From positions 1 to 38,484 of the forward strand of contig CAXUHK010000016.1 in NCBI GenBank assembly GCA_964250775.1: DNA of 38,484 bases. The letters run 5' to 3'. This DNA comes from CAVRQM01 sp964250775 (GTDB lineage Bacteria > Pseudomonadota > Alphaproteobacteria > Acetobacterales > Acetobacteraceae). A program made the position numbers and the translations under genes. Shown piece by piece: positions 6,881 to 15,451 of the stretch; positions within the stretch are counted from its first letter, which is position 1; each line of letters starts with the position of its first letter. The notes under the pieces are model-generated. The model was given only the letters and a program-made list of their open reading frames with translations, did not search any database and was not told the origin of the DNA.

Positions 6881-7823
6881 GCGCCGCCCGGATGCGCGGG
6901 TCGATCGCCGCCGCCAGCAGGTCGGCGGCGAGGTTGCCCAGCACCACGATCAGTGCGCCAACCATGAGGATCGCCATCAGCACCGGGTAGTCCCGCGTGC
7001 CGAGCGAGGTCACGAACAGCAAGCCCATGCCGGGCCAGCCGAACACCGTCTCCGTCACCAATGCGCCGCCGACCAGCAACGGCAGTTGCAGGCCCAGCAG
7101 CGTGACCAGCGGCACCAGCGCCGCGCGCAGCCCGTGGCCCCACAGCACCCGCCCGGCGGACAGCCCCTTGGCGCGCGCGGTGCGGATGAAGTCCTGGCCC
7201 AGGATGTCGATCATGGCGCTGCGGGTGTAGCGGCTCCACTGCGCCACCAGCACGAACGCCAGCACCAGCACCGGCAGCAGCAGGTGGCGCAAGCCGTCGA
7301 GCAGGCCGCCACCGCCGGCATCGCCTCCGGCCGGCAGCCAGCCCAGCGTCTGCGCGAACAAGTAGATGCCGAGCAGGCCGAACCAGAACGTCGGCAGCGA
7401 CAGCGCCAGCATCGCCGCCGCCGCCGTCGCGTAGTCGAACACGGTGTTGCGCCGCAGCGCCGCCAGCGTGCCGATGGCGACCCCTCCGACTAGCGCCAGC
7501 GCCATGCTGCTGCCCATCAGCTGCAACGTCGCCGGCACCCTGCCCAGCACGACGCGGACGACCGGCTCGCCGCCGAAGAAGCTGTAGCCCCAGCGGCCGG
7601 ACACCATGCCGCCGGCCCATTTCAGGTATTGGACATAGACCGGCTGGTCGAGGCCGAACTGATGCTTGACCCGCTCGATGTCCTGCGCCGTCACCGTCGG
7701 GTTCATGGTGTAGACCGCGAGCGGCCCGCCCGGGGCCAGGTGCATCAGGCCGAAGCCGATGATCGACACCCCGACCAGCAGCAGGCACGCCTGACCCAAC
7801 CGATTGAGCGCCAGGCGCCCCAT
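6873..7823 (-). CDS. Peptide ABC transporter permease (DppB/OppB type)
   Basis: A 316-aa inner-membrane permease. The N-terminal helix ends in the MHLAPGGP element (27-34) typical of DppB; HQFGLDQPVYVQYLKW (54-69) and GRWGYSF (76-82) are further family marks. The cytoplasmic EAA loop is at about 211-235 (DFIRTARAKGLSAGRVLWGH), followed by two more helices and a DPRIR-type C-terminus. The start ATG 7823 lies 7 nt past the end of the binding-protein gene, so it is co-transcribed with it. Confidence 0.95.
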   Translation of the reverse strand: MGRLALNRLGQACLLLVGVSIIGFGLMHLAPGGPLAVYTMNPTVTAQDIERVKHQFGLDQPVYVQYLKWAGGMVSGRWGYSFFGGEPVVRVVLGRVPATLQLMGSSMALALVGGVAIGTLAALRRNTVFDYATAAAAMLALSLPTFWFGLLGIYLFAQTLGWLPAGGDAGGGGLLDGLRHLLLPVLVLAFVLVAQWSRYTRSAMIDILGQDFIRTARAKGLSAGRVLWGHGLRAALVPLVTLLGLQLPLLVGGALVTETVFGWPGMGLLFVTSLGTRDYPVLMAILMVGALIVVLGNLAADLLAAAIDPRIRAAHV

Positions 7824-7830
7824 GACGCCA

Positions 7831-9459
7831 TCAGGTCGCCTGCCACTCCCCGACGTTCCACGAGTTGCAGGCGGTGTACGGGTTGGCCTGGTAGCCTCGG
7901 ACCCGGCTGCGGATGCCGACCGGCACCTCGTAGGCGAAGATCGGCGCGAACGGCACGTCTTCCAGCAGGATCTCCTGGAGCTTGTGATACAGCGCGCGGC
8001 GTTCCTCTACACCGATGGTGGCGGCCGCCTTGTCGGTCAGCGCGTCGACCTCGGGGTTCTCGTACTGCACGTAGTTGGAGCCGGTGCCGGTCTTGGCCGG
8101 GATCAGCTTGCTGTGGATGCGGTCGGTGTAGTCGGGATCGGGGTACAGCAGCGGATCCCACGCCACCATCAGCGTGTCGAACTGGCTCCTCACCGTGTAG
8201 TCGCCCCACACCACCGAGGCCGGCATGTTCTTGATCGTCATGGCGACGCCGATCTTCTTCCAGTTCTGCTGCACCAGTTGCTGCGCCTGCTCGCGGCTCT
8301 TGTTGCCGGCGGTGGTCGACATGGTGAAGGCGAGCCGCACCCCGTCCTTGGCGCGCACGCCGTCGCCGGCCACGGTCCAGCCGGCGGCGTCGAGCAGGCT
8401 GGCCGCGCGCTTCGGGTCGAAGCCGGGATCCTTCAGGGCACCGTTGTACGCCCAGTGGCCCGGCGGCAGCCAACTCAGCGTCGGCGCCGGGAGGCCGTAG
8501 TAGACCGCCTGCGACCAGCTCTTCTTGTCGACCGCCATGGTCAGCGCCTGGCGCACCCGCTTGTCGCTGAACTGCGGCTTGCCGCAATTGAAGTAGATGA
8601 ACTCGACGAACGGCTGCGCGGTGAGCTGGATCGAGGTGCCGGGCAGCGCCTTGGCGCGGCTGTAGAGCAGCGGCGGGATGCCCTGGATCACGTCGAACAC
8701 GTCGACCTCGCCGGTCTGGTATTGCGCGTACAGCGTCTGCTGGTCGGGCACGTATTTCTGGATCAGGCTGGTGAGCTTCGGAGCGCCCCGATGGTATTTC
8801 GGGTTCGGCGCGAACTCGATGTGGCTGCCGGCGACCCGGTTCTTGAACACGTACGGCCCGGTGCCGACCGGGTTGGTGTTGAACGCGGCGGTGTTGATGT
8901 CCGCCTCGTGCTCCAGGATGTGCTTGGGCACGATGCTGGTCTTCTGCCACGACACCAGGTAGGGCGCGTAGTCGTCCTTCAGCGTGATGCGGATAGTGTG
9001 GCCGTCCGTCGCCTCGTATTTCGCGACGTGGTCGTGGCCGTTGCGGCTGCGCACCGCGACCTTCGGGTTCATCAAGGTTTGCAGCGTGAACACTACGTCG
9101 GCCGAGGTGAACGGCGCGCCGTCGTGCCACACCACGTCGGGCCGCAGCTTGATGGTCCAGACGCGGCCATCGGCGCTGATGCCGCCATTCGCCTGCGTGG
9201 GGATTTCGACCGCCAGGTTGGGCAGGAACTTGCCATTAGGGTCGAGCTGCCACAACGAGTCGAACACGGTGAACTCGACCGCGGTCTCGACGCCGGTGTT
9301 CACATAGAGCAGCGGGTTGAAGTTCACCGCCTCCTGCGTGAACGCGTCGACCAGTTGCCCCGACGCCGCCGCTTGCGCCGGACGGACCGCGCCCAACGCC
9401 AGCAACGCTGCCGCCAAACCGGGCAACTCGCGGCGGTGCAGCAGGAATTCGTCGGCCAT
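7831..9459 (-). CDS. Peptide ABC transporter substrate-binding protein (SBP family 5)
   Basis: A 542-aa extracytoplasmic solute-binding protein and first gene of the operon. ATG 9459 is preceded by a GGGGGA ribosome site 6 nt away. The leader has twin arginines (HRRELPGL at 8-15) before a hydrophobic stretch and a likely cleavage after AQA near residue 30; Tat export is possible, though the motif is not canonical. Family-5 landmarks include VWTIKLRPDVVWHDGAPFTSADV near residue 97, NPVGTGPYVF near 193, and the RVRQALTMAVDK segment near 309. It delivers ligand to the permease pair encoded just downstream. The specificity is not readable. Confidence 0.94.
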   Translation of the reverse strand: MADEFLLHRRELPGLAAALLALGAVRPAQAAASGQLVDAFTQEAVNFNPLLYVNTGVETAVEFTVFDSLWQLDPNGKFLPNLAVEIPTQANGGISADGRVWTIKLRPDVVWHDGAPFTSADVVFTLQTLMNPKVAVRSRNGHDHVAKYEATDGHTIRITLKDDYAPYLVSWQKTSIVPKHILEHEADINTAAFNTNPVGTGPYVFKNRVAGSHIEFAPNPKYHRGAPKLTSLIQKYVPDQQTLYAQYQTGEVDVFDVIQGIPPLLYSRAKALPGTSIQLTAQPFVEFIYFNCGKPQFSDKRVRQALTMAVDKKSWSQAVYYGLPAPTLSWLPPGHWAYNGALKDPGFDPKRAASLLDAAGWTVAGDGVRAKDGVRLAFTMSTTAGNKSREQAQQLVQQNWKKIGVAMTIKNMPASVVWGDYTVRSQFDTLMVAWDPLLYPDPDYTDRIHSKLIPAKTGTGSNYVQYENPEVDALTDKAAATIGVEERRALYHKLQEILLEDVPFAPIFAYEVPVGIRSRVRGYQANPYTACNSWNVGEWQAT

Positions 9460-9593
9460 GGCTGGTCCCCCGGGGTTCGGCCCGATTAGAGCAGGTTCCA
9501 TGCCACGATCAAGCAAGTGTGAGCGGGCGGAATCGACGCCGCAACGGCTTGTCGAAGTTGCTGTTTTGTTCTACGGTGTTAACTTCTATTAGC

Positions 9594-9597
9594 GGAG
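9594..9597 (+). promoter_or_regulatory. Ribosome-binding site fixing the S53 peptidase start
   Basis: GGAG at 9594-9597 lies 8 nt ahead of GTG 9606-9608. It supports this GTG over the in-frame GTG at 9519, whose extra 29 residues include a poor leader sequence. The AT-rich stretch at about 9548-9592 before it is the likely promoter region, but no clear -35/-10 pair stands out. Confidence 0.55.
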
Positions 9598-9605
9598 ATG
9601 CCAAC

Positions 9606-11156
9606 GTGTCGGACAAGTTCGGCAACTACGTGCAGTTCACCCCCAGCGAGCGGTCGGCGCCCGCTGGCGCCACCCGGCTCGCTCCCACGGCTCCGGACGA
9701 GACCATCGAAGTCAGCGTCTACCTCAAGCCCCGCCACGGGGCCGAGCCGCGCGTCGGGACCGCCGAGCCGCGCGCCGCCATGCGCCACCACCGCGAGCAG
9801 GCGTACCGCGACGACATCGGCCTGGTCGCCGAGTTCGCCGTGGCCAACGGCCTCGCGGTCAAGTCCGCCGATCCGGCGCGACGGCTGGTGCAGCTCTCCG
9901 GCACGGTGAGCCACATGGAGCGGGCGTTCCGCACCGAGCTGCACGGCTACGAGATGGCCCAGCAGCGTTTCCGCGCCCGCTCCGGGATGCTGCACCTGCC
10001 GCAGCAACTGGCCGACGTCGTGGAGTCGGTGCTCGGCCTCGACACCAGGCCCGCGGCGCGTCCGCTGCTGGTGCAGCGCCCGGCGGCGGCGGACCAGCAG
10101 GGCATCCTGCCCAACCGCTTCGCGACCCTGTACGACTTCCCCGCCGGCCTCGACGGCAGCGGCCAGACCATCGCCCTGATCGAATTGGACGGCGGCTACC
10201 TCGACTCCGACACCGCGACCGCGTTCGCCGCCATGGGCTTGAAGGCGCCGCAGGTCGAGGCGGTGCCGGTCGACGGCGGGGCCAACGAGCCCACCGGCGG
10301 CGGCGCCGACGGCGAGGTGGCGCTCGACATCCAGGTCGCGGGCGGCATGGCGCCCGGCGCCCGGATCGCGGTCTATTTCGCGAGCAACACCGACGCCGGT
10401 TTCGCCAACGCGATCTCGGCGGCGGCGCAGGACAGCGCCCGCAAACCCTCGGTGATCTCGATCAGTTGGGGCAGCGCCGAGGCCAACTGGACCGCGCAGG
10501 CGGTGCAGACGATGAACTCGATCCTGCAGGACGCCGCCAGCCTCGGCGTCTCGGTGTTCGCGGCCTCCGGCGACAGCCTCGCCACCGACGGCATCCCGGA
10601 CGGCCAGGCGCATGTCGACTTCCCGGCCGCGAGCCCGTGGGCGATCGGCTGCGGCGGCACCGTCACCAGCGTCGCGGGCGACGCGATCTCCGGCCAGAAA
10701 GTGTGGAACGACGGGCGCAGCGGCACCGGCGGCGGCATCAGCGACCTGTTCGAGCCGCCGCCGTTCCAGGCCGGAACCACCCTGCCGCCCAGCGTCAACG
10801 GGGCCAGGCGCGGGCGCGGCGTGCCCGACGTCGCCGGCAACGCCGGGCCGGAGAGCGGCTACGCCATCGTGGTCGCAGGGCAGGGGACGCTCGCCGCCGG
10901 CACCAGCGCCGTCTCCCCGCTCTGGGCCGGGCTGCTGGCGCGCATCAACCAGAAGGCGGCGCGCCCGGTCGGCTTCTTCCTGCCGGCGGTCTATGGCCAA
11001 GCCGGGCTGTTCTCAGAGGTGACGCAGGGCTCCAACCGCGCGTCCGGCTCGCGCCTGGGTTACGACGCGGGACCCGGCTGGAACGCCTGCACCGGCCTCG
11101 GCACCCCGCGCGGGCAAGCGCTGGCCGACGCGCTGACCGCCCCCGCCACAAGCTGA
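9606..11156 (+). CDS. S53 family peptidase (sedolisin/kumamolisin-like)
   Basis: A 516-aa serine-carboxyl proteinase. Residues about 30-145 form the pro-kumamolisin activation domain and the catalytic domain follows. The Glu-x3-Asp pair is E237/D241 (GEVALDIQVAGG), the oxyanion Asp is D323 (AASGDS) and the nucleophile is S434 (AAGTSAVSP). The C-terminal GWNACTGLGTPRG element belongs to the calcium-site region of the family. Sedolisins cleave proteins at acidic pH. No Sec or Tat signal is visible from the GTG start at 9606, so export would need another route, or the enzyme is intracellular. The S10 gene follows after 23 nt on the same strand, suggesting an operon that degrades protein or peptide in an acidic setting. 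Confidence 0.93.
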   Translation: MSDKFGNYVQFTPSERSAPAGATRLAPTAPDETIEVSVYLKPRHGAEPRVGTAEPRAAMRHHREQAYRDDIGLVAEFAVANGLAVKSADPARRLVQLSGTVSHMERAFRTELHGYEMAQQRFRARSGMLHLPQQLADVVESVLGLDTRPAARPLLVQRPAAADQQGILPNRFATLYDFPAGLDGSGQTIALIELDGGYLDSDTATAFAAMGLKAPQVEAVPVDGGANEPTGGGADGEVALDIQVAGGMAPGARIAVYFASNTDAGFANAISAAAQDSARKPSVISISWGSAEANWTAQAVQTMNSILQDAASLGVSVFAASGDSLATDGIPDGQAHVDFPAASPWAIGCGGTVTSVAGDAISGQKVWNDGRSGTGGGISDLFEPPPFQAGTTLPPSVNGARRGRGVPDVAGNAGPESGYAIVVAGQGTLAAGTSAVSPLWAGLLARINQKAARPVGFFLPAVYGQAGLFSEVTQGSNRASGSRLGYDAGPGWNACTGLGTPRGQALADALTAPATS

Positions 11157-11179
11157 TCCGTAGCAACAGGAGAGCAGTT

Positions 11180-12793
11180 ATGGCCCACGATCCGACCACG
11201 CTCGATCCCGCGATCCAGCCGGTGCGCGCCGCCGAGCAGGACCAGCCGTTCTCCGACCCGGTGGCCTACGGCAACGGGCCGCAGGACAACGTGACCGACG
11301 CGACCGAGGGCGCCGCCGTGACCCGGCACGAGGTCGTGGTCGGCGGCCAGAGCATCAAATACACCGCGACGGTCGGGCACCTCGTCGCGGTTGACCCGAG
11401 CAGCTCGAAGCCCGAGGCAAAGATCTTCTACGTGGCGTTCACCAAGGACGACGCCGAGCGTCGCACCCGTCCGGTGACGTTCTTCTACAATGGCGGCCCG
11501 GGCTCGTCGTCGGTCTACCTGCTGCTCGGCTCGTTCGCGCCGATGCGCATCCGCACGGCGCTGCCGAGCTTCACGCCGCCGCCGCCGTACACGATCGAGA
11601 CCAACCCCGACTCCTTGCTCGACCGCAGCGACCTGGTGTTCATCAACCCGGTCGGCACCGGCTACTCGGCCGCGATCGCCCCCAAGGTGAACAAGGATTT
11701 CTGGGGCGTGGACCAGGACGCGGGCGCCTTGAGGCAGTTCATCAAGCGCTACCTCACCGCCAACGGCCGCTGGAACTCGCCCAAGTTCCTGTTCGGCGAG
11801 AGCTACGGCACGCCGCGCACCGCCGTTCTCGCGTACCTGCTGCACGAGGACGGGGTGGAGCTGAACGGCCTCACGCTGCAATCCTCGATCCTGGACTATT
11901 CGCAGGCCGGCAACCCGATCGGCCTGCTGCCGACCTGGGCGGCGGACGCCTGGTACCACCACAAGGTCGCGGTGCAGCCGCCGCCCTCGGACCTGCCTTC
12001 CTATGCCGAGGCGGCCGAGGCGTTCGCGGCCGGCCCCTATGCGGCGGCGCTGCAAGCGTTCCCTAAGGCCGATCCGGCGACGGTCAAGCAACTCAGCCAG
12101 GAAATCGGCATTGACGAGACGACGCTGACGAGCTGGTCGCTCAACGTAGCGGCGGCCAACCAGCTCGGCACCTCGGCGTTCCTAGTCACATTGCTGGCCG
12201 ACCGGGGCTTGGCGCTCGGCTCCTATGACGGCCGGGCGACCGGCATCGACAGCGGCATCGCCGGGCGGATCGACCCGAAATCGGGCGGCAACGACCCGAC
12301 CATGACTGCGGTGAACGGCGTCTACACCGCGATGTGGAACAGCTACCTGAACGACGACCTGCGCTTCACCTCGACTTCGGCGTTCACCGACCTCAACGAC
12401 CAGGCGTTCGCCAACTGGGACTTCCACCACACCGACCCTACGGGCGCCCAGAAGGGCGTCGACCCGCAAGGCAACGTGGTGCTGTACACCGCCGGCGACC
12501 TCGCCGCGACGATGAGCCTGAACGTCGACCTCAAGGTGCTGTCGGCCAACGGCTACTACGATTCCGTGACCCCGTTCTTCCAGACCACGCTCGATCTGCG
12601 GAACATGCCGCTCACGGACGCCTCGGTGCGCCGGAACCTGACGGTCCAGTATTACCCATCGGGCCACATGATCTATCTGGACGGTGACTCCCGCACCGCG
12701 ATGAAGGCCGACCTGGCGCGGCTCTACGACAGCGCCACCGCCGACCACGCTGCGATGGCGCGCATCATCCAGCGGCAGCGCCCGCCGGCGTAG
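11180..12793 (+). CDS. S10 family serine carboxypeptidase
   Basis: A 537-aa alpha/beta-hydrolase carboxypeptidase. The oxyanion-hole segment NGGPGSSS is at 104-111, the nucleophile is S208 in GESYGTPR, and the remaining triad members are probably D461 (NGYYDSVTP) and H496 (PSGHMIYLD). S10 enzymes remove C-terminal residues from peptides, usually at acidic pH. ATG 11180 has AGGAG 8 nt upstream. No signal peptide is visible; the N-terminus is polar and acidic (MAHDPTTLDP). It lies 23 nt behind the S53 endopeptidase gene, so endo- and exo-cleavage may work in sequence. The gene converges with the 41-aa membrane-protein gene, with stops 6 bp apart. Confidence 0.93.
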   Translation: MAHDPTTLDPAIQPVRAAEQDQPFSDPVAYGNGPQDNVTDATEGAAVTRHEVVVGGQSIKYTATVGHLVAVDPSSSKPEAKIFYVAFTKDDAERRTRPVTFFYNGGPGSSSVYLLLGSFAPMRIRTALPSFTPPPPYTIETNPDSLLDRSDLVFINPVGTGYSAAIAPKVNKDFWGVDQDAGALRQFIKRYLTANGRWNSPKFLFGESYGTPRTAVLAYLLHEDGVELNGLTLQSSILDYSQAGNPIGLLPTWAADAWYHHKVAVQPPPSDLPSYAEAAEAFAAGPYAAALQAFPKADPATVKQLSQEIGIDETTLTSWSLNVAAANQLGTSAFLVTLLADRGLALGSYDGRATGIDSGIAGRIDPKSGGNDPTMTAVNGVYTAMWNSYLNDDLRFTSTSAFTDLNDQAFANWDFHHTDPTGAQKGVDPQGNVVLYTAGDLAATMSLNVDLKVLSANGYYDSVTPFFQTTLDLRNMPLTDASVRRNLTVQYYPSGHMIYLDGDSRTAMKADLARLYDSATADHAAMARIIQRQRPPA

Positions 12794-12799
12794 CGCCGT

Positions 12800-12925
12800 T
12801 CAGCGAGCCTTGGCCTCGCGGCATATGTCCGCAAGCGCCTTGGCGGACAGCACCGCCATGCCGCCCAGCGCCGTGCCCGACGTGAAATGGATCAGCGCCA
12901 GCAACGGCAGGTACAGCAGGATCAT
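12800..12925 (-). CDS. Micro membrane protein, 41 aa
   Basis: A 41-codon gene with a hydrophobic N-terminal helix (MILLYLPLLALIHF), a small-residue region (TSGTALGGMAVL) and a basic tail ending REAKAR. Its ATG (12925-12923) overlaps the TGA of the 48-aa gene (12924-12922) as ATGA, the coupling seen throughout this genome, which argues that both frames are real. One or two membrane passes are likely. The family is not recognised. It faces the S10 peptidase stop 6 bp away. Confidence 0.55.
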   Translation of the reverse strand: MILLYLPLLALIHFTSGTALGGMAVLSAKALADICREAKAR

Positions 12926-13068
12926 CGCTTGCCTCCGATCCGCCGCGCCGCCATGCGCAACGCGAGGGCGGCCGACATCGCCGTGACACCGAACGCGACA
13001 CCGCTCGCGACCGACACCGCCACGACCACGCTGCTCAGCAGGCCGGGACGCGGGATCAACCTGATCAT
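12922..13068 (-). CDS. Micro membrane protein, 48 aa
   Basis: A 48-aa protein with one transmembrane segment (about residues 10-36, SSVVVAVSVASGVAFGVTAM and onward) and a strongly basic C-terminus RMAARRIGGKR, giving a positive-inside topology. I start it at ATG 13068, with GAGGA about 10 nt upstream; an in-frame TTG at 13107 would add 13 polar residues. It overlaps the downstream 41-aa gene by 4 nt and lies 35 bp behind the Uma2-family gene on the same strand. No family is recognised; a paired small-membrane-protein function is inference from coupling only. Confidence 0.5.
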   Translation of the reverse strand: MIRLIPRPGLLSSVVVAVSVASGVAFGVTAMSAALALRMAARRIGGKR

Positions 13069-13103
13069 GCGGCTTTCATCCTCGTTCGATGCCTCGCCCC
13101 GGA

Positions 13104-13667
13104 TCAACTTATCGCTTCAAGGTCGACATCGGCGTACAACTCCGGCAAGGCGATGTCGATGCCGATCTCCGGCATCCGCAGCACCGCCGCCGCCCCGGAT
13201 ACCAGCTCCGTCACCCAGTCCTCGCCCTTGCGCGCGAACACCACCGCGCCGGCATGGGTTTGCTGCAGGACGACGTAGCGGCGCACGGAGGCGGTGTCCC
13301 GGTATTCGCGGTTCTTGACCACGAGGTCATCATTGGCGCTCCCGTCGCTCAGGATTTCAAATACGACGGTGGGGTCGCCGACCACCTTCTCGCGCGGCGG
13401 GACGGGTGTGCAGACCACGAATGCGTCCGGGTAGCGGACGCGCCCGGCTACCGCCACCTTCAATTCGCTGCCGAACGGCCGGCACGGCCTACCGCGCAGA
13501 TGGTTTCGCAGGGCTGTGATAAGGTTAACCTGAATCGCGGCGTGCGCGGCGGTGCCGCCGGCCATCGCCCATGGCAGCGTGCCATCGAACTCGTATCGCG
13601 CCTCTTGCCGTTCCTCCCAGGCCAGGAACTGCTCCAGCGTCATGGGCTTCTGCATTACAACGCTCAT
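13104..13667 (-). CDS. Uma2 family (DUF820) putative restriction-endonuclease-like protein
   Basis: A 187-aa protein of the Uma2/DUF820 family with the PD-(D/E)XK nuclease fold. The core shows D81 (RYPDAFVV), E104 (VVFEILSDGS) and K118 (VVKNREY), matching the usual D...ExL...K metal-binding set. The N-terminus has the family opening MTLEQFLAWEERQEARYEFDG, and the His after the GG turn (TAAHAAIQ) is also typical. These genes are abundant in cyanobacteria and scattered elsewhere; their biological role is unsettled. It is divergent from the ABC exporter gene, with 65 bp between starts, and lies upstream of the two micro membrane genes. Confidence 0.88.
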   Translation of the reverse strand: MSVVMQKPMTLEQFLAWEERQEARYEFDGTLPWAMAGGTAAHAAIQVNLITALRNHLRGRPCRPFGSELKVAVAGRVRYPDAFVVCTPVPPREKVVGDPTVVFEILSDGSANDDLVVKNREYRDTASVRRYVVLQQTHAGAVVFARKGEDWVTELVSGAAAVLRMPEIGIDIALPELYADVDLEAIS

Positions 13668-13732
13668 GACCGCACCATAGCACGGGTATGCTATGGCACC
13701 GCCACCACCTCCGAACGGACCGATCCCCGGAC

Positions 13733-15451
13733 ATGATGCGCTTCTTCGCCTATTACCGCCCGCACTGGCGCCTGTTCGCGCTCGACTTCGGCTGCGCCGT
13801 GCTCTCCGGCCTGCTCGAACTCGGCTTCCCGATGGCGGTGCGCGCGTTCATCGACCGGCTGCTGCCGGGGCAGGATTGGGGGCTGATCCTGGCGGCCTCC
13901 GCCGCCCTGCTCGCGATCTACCTGGTCAACACCGGGCTGATGGTGGTCGTGACCTACTGGGGGCACATGCTCGGCATCAACATCGAGACCGAGATGCGTC
14001 GCCGCGCCTTCGACCATTTGCAGAAGCTCTCGTTCCGCTTCTACGACAACGAGAAGACCGGCCACCTGGTCGCGCGCGTGACCAAGGACCTGGAGGAGGT
14101 GGGCGAGGTGGCGCACCACGGGCCGGAGGACCTGTTCATCGCGGTGATGACCTTCGCCGGCGCGTTCGCGCTGATGGCCACGGTCAACGCCCGCCTGGCG
14201 CTGCTGACCGCGCTGGTGGTGCCGGCCAGCGCCGTGCTGGCCAGCCGCTACGGCAGCCGCATGACGCGCAGCTTCCGGGCGCTGTTCAACCGCGTCGGCC
14301 AGTTCAACGTCCGCATCGAGGAGAACGTCGGCGGGATGCGCGTCGTGCAGGCGTTCGCGAACGAGGACCACGAGCGCGCCCTGTTCGCGCAGGACAACCA
14401 GCGTTACCGGCAGACCAAGCTCGAAGCCTACCGCATCATGGCCGCCAGCACCTCGCTCAGCTACATGAGTATGCGCCTCACGCAGATCGTGGTCATGGTC
14501 GCCGGCACCTGGTTCGTGCTGCACGGCGGCCTGTCCAACGGCGGCTTCGTCAGTTTCCTGCTGCTGATCGGCGTGTTCTTCCGCCCGGTCGAGAAGATCA
14601 ACTCGGTCATGGAGACCTACCCCAAGGGCATCGCCGGCTTCCGCCGCTACACCGAACTGCTCGATACCGAGCCGGACGTGGTGGACAGGACCGGGGCCGC
14701 CGCCGCGCCCGGCCTGCGCGGCGACATCCGCTACGAGGGCGTCACCTTTGGCTACGGGGCGGGGGCCACGGTGCTGCGCCATGTCGACCTCGCGATCGAG
14801 GCCGGGCAGACGGTGGCGTTCGTGGGGCCGTCGGGGGCGGGTAAGACCACGCTGTGCTCGCTGCTGCCCCGCTTCTACGACGCGCAGGGCGGGCGCATCA
14901 CCATCGACGGCATCGACATCCGCGCCATGACGCTGCGCTCGCTGCGCAGCCAGATCGGCATCGTGCAGCAGGACGTGTTCCTGTTCGGCGGCACGCTGCG
15001 CGAAAACATCGCCTATGGCCGGCTCGACGCCACGGAGGCGCAGATCCACGAGGCCGCCCGGCGCGCGCAACTGGAGGCGACCATCGCGCAACTGCCGGCC
15101 GGGCTCGACACGCTGGTCGGCGAGCGCGGGGTCAAGCTGTCGGGTGGCCAGAAGCAGCGGCTGGCGATCGCCCGCATGTTCCTGAAGAACCCGCCGATCC
15201 TGATCCTGGACGAGGCCACCTCCGCGCTCGACACCGAGACCGAGCGCGCCATCCAGGCATCCCTGGCCGAGCTGGCGCGCGGGCGCACCACGCTGGTCAT
15301 CGCGCACCGGCTGGCGACGGTCCAGGCCGCCGACCGGATCGTGGTGGTGGACGCAACCGGCGTCGCCGAGCAGGGCCGCCACCATGAGCTGATCGCGGCC
15401 GGCGGCGTCTATCGCCGGCTGCACGAGGCGCAGTTCGGCGTGCCGGCCTAG
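13733..15451 (+). CDS. ABC transporter, fused permease and ATP-binding protein (MsbA-like exporter)
   Basis: A 572-aa half-transporter. Residues about 1-300 carry six transmembrane helices of the ABC exporter type (ABC_membrane), with the EENVGGMRVVQAFANE coupling region at 196-211. The nucleotide-binding domain has Walker A GPSGAGKT at 365-372, Q-loop IVQQDVFLFGG near 410-420, signature LSGGQ at 469-473, Walker B ILILDE at 489-494 and the H-loop His H525. It should act as a homodimer exporting a lipid, drug or peptide; the substrate is unknown. I take the ATG pair at 13733/13736 as start; an in-frame ATG at 13688 would overlap the divergent promoter. Its TAG overlaps the corrected stop of the opposing DUF3455 gene through the palindrome CTAG. 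Confidence 0.93.
   Translation: MMRFFAYYRPHWRLFALDFGCAVLSGLLELGFPMAVRAFIDRLLPGQDWGLILAASAALLAIYLVNTGLMVVVTYWGHMLGINIETEMRRRAFDHLQKLSFRFYDNEKTGHLVARVTKDLEEVGEVAHHGPEDLFIAVMTFAGAFALMATVNARLALLTALVVPASAVLASRYGSRMTRSFRALFNRVGQFNVRIEENVGGMRVVQAFANEDHERALFAQDNQRYRQTKLEAYRIMAASTSLSYMSMRLTQIVVMVAGTWFVLHGGLSNGGFVSFLLLIGVFFRPVEKINSVMETYPKGIAGFRRYTELLDTEPDVVDRTGAAAAPGLRGDIRYEGVTFGYGAGATVLRHVDLAIEAGQTVAFVGPSGAGKTTLCSLLPRFYDAQGGRITIDGIDIRAMTLRSLRSQIGIVQQDVFLFGGTLRENIAYGRLDATEAQIHEAARRAQLEATIAQLPAGLDTLVGERGVKLSGGQKQRLAIARMFLKNPPILILDEATSALDTETERAIQASLAELARGRTTLVIAHRLATVQAADRIVVVDATGVAEQGRHHELIAAGGVYRRLHEAQFGVPA

Noticed and set aside
7804..9489. 561-codon open frame antisense to the peptide-binding protein gene
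   Set aside because: No motif and shadow-like composition; the minus strand encodes a clear SBP family 5 protein.
9519..9605. Earlier GTG start of the S53 peptidase with a possible leader
   Set aside because: The extra residues (MSGRNRRRNGLSKLLF...) do not form a clean signal peptide and the DNA is AT-rich and promoter-like; GGAG supports GTG 9606.
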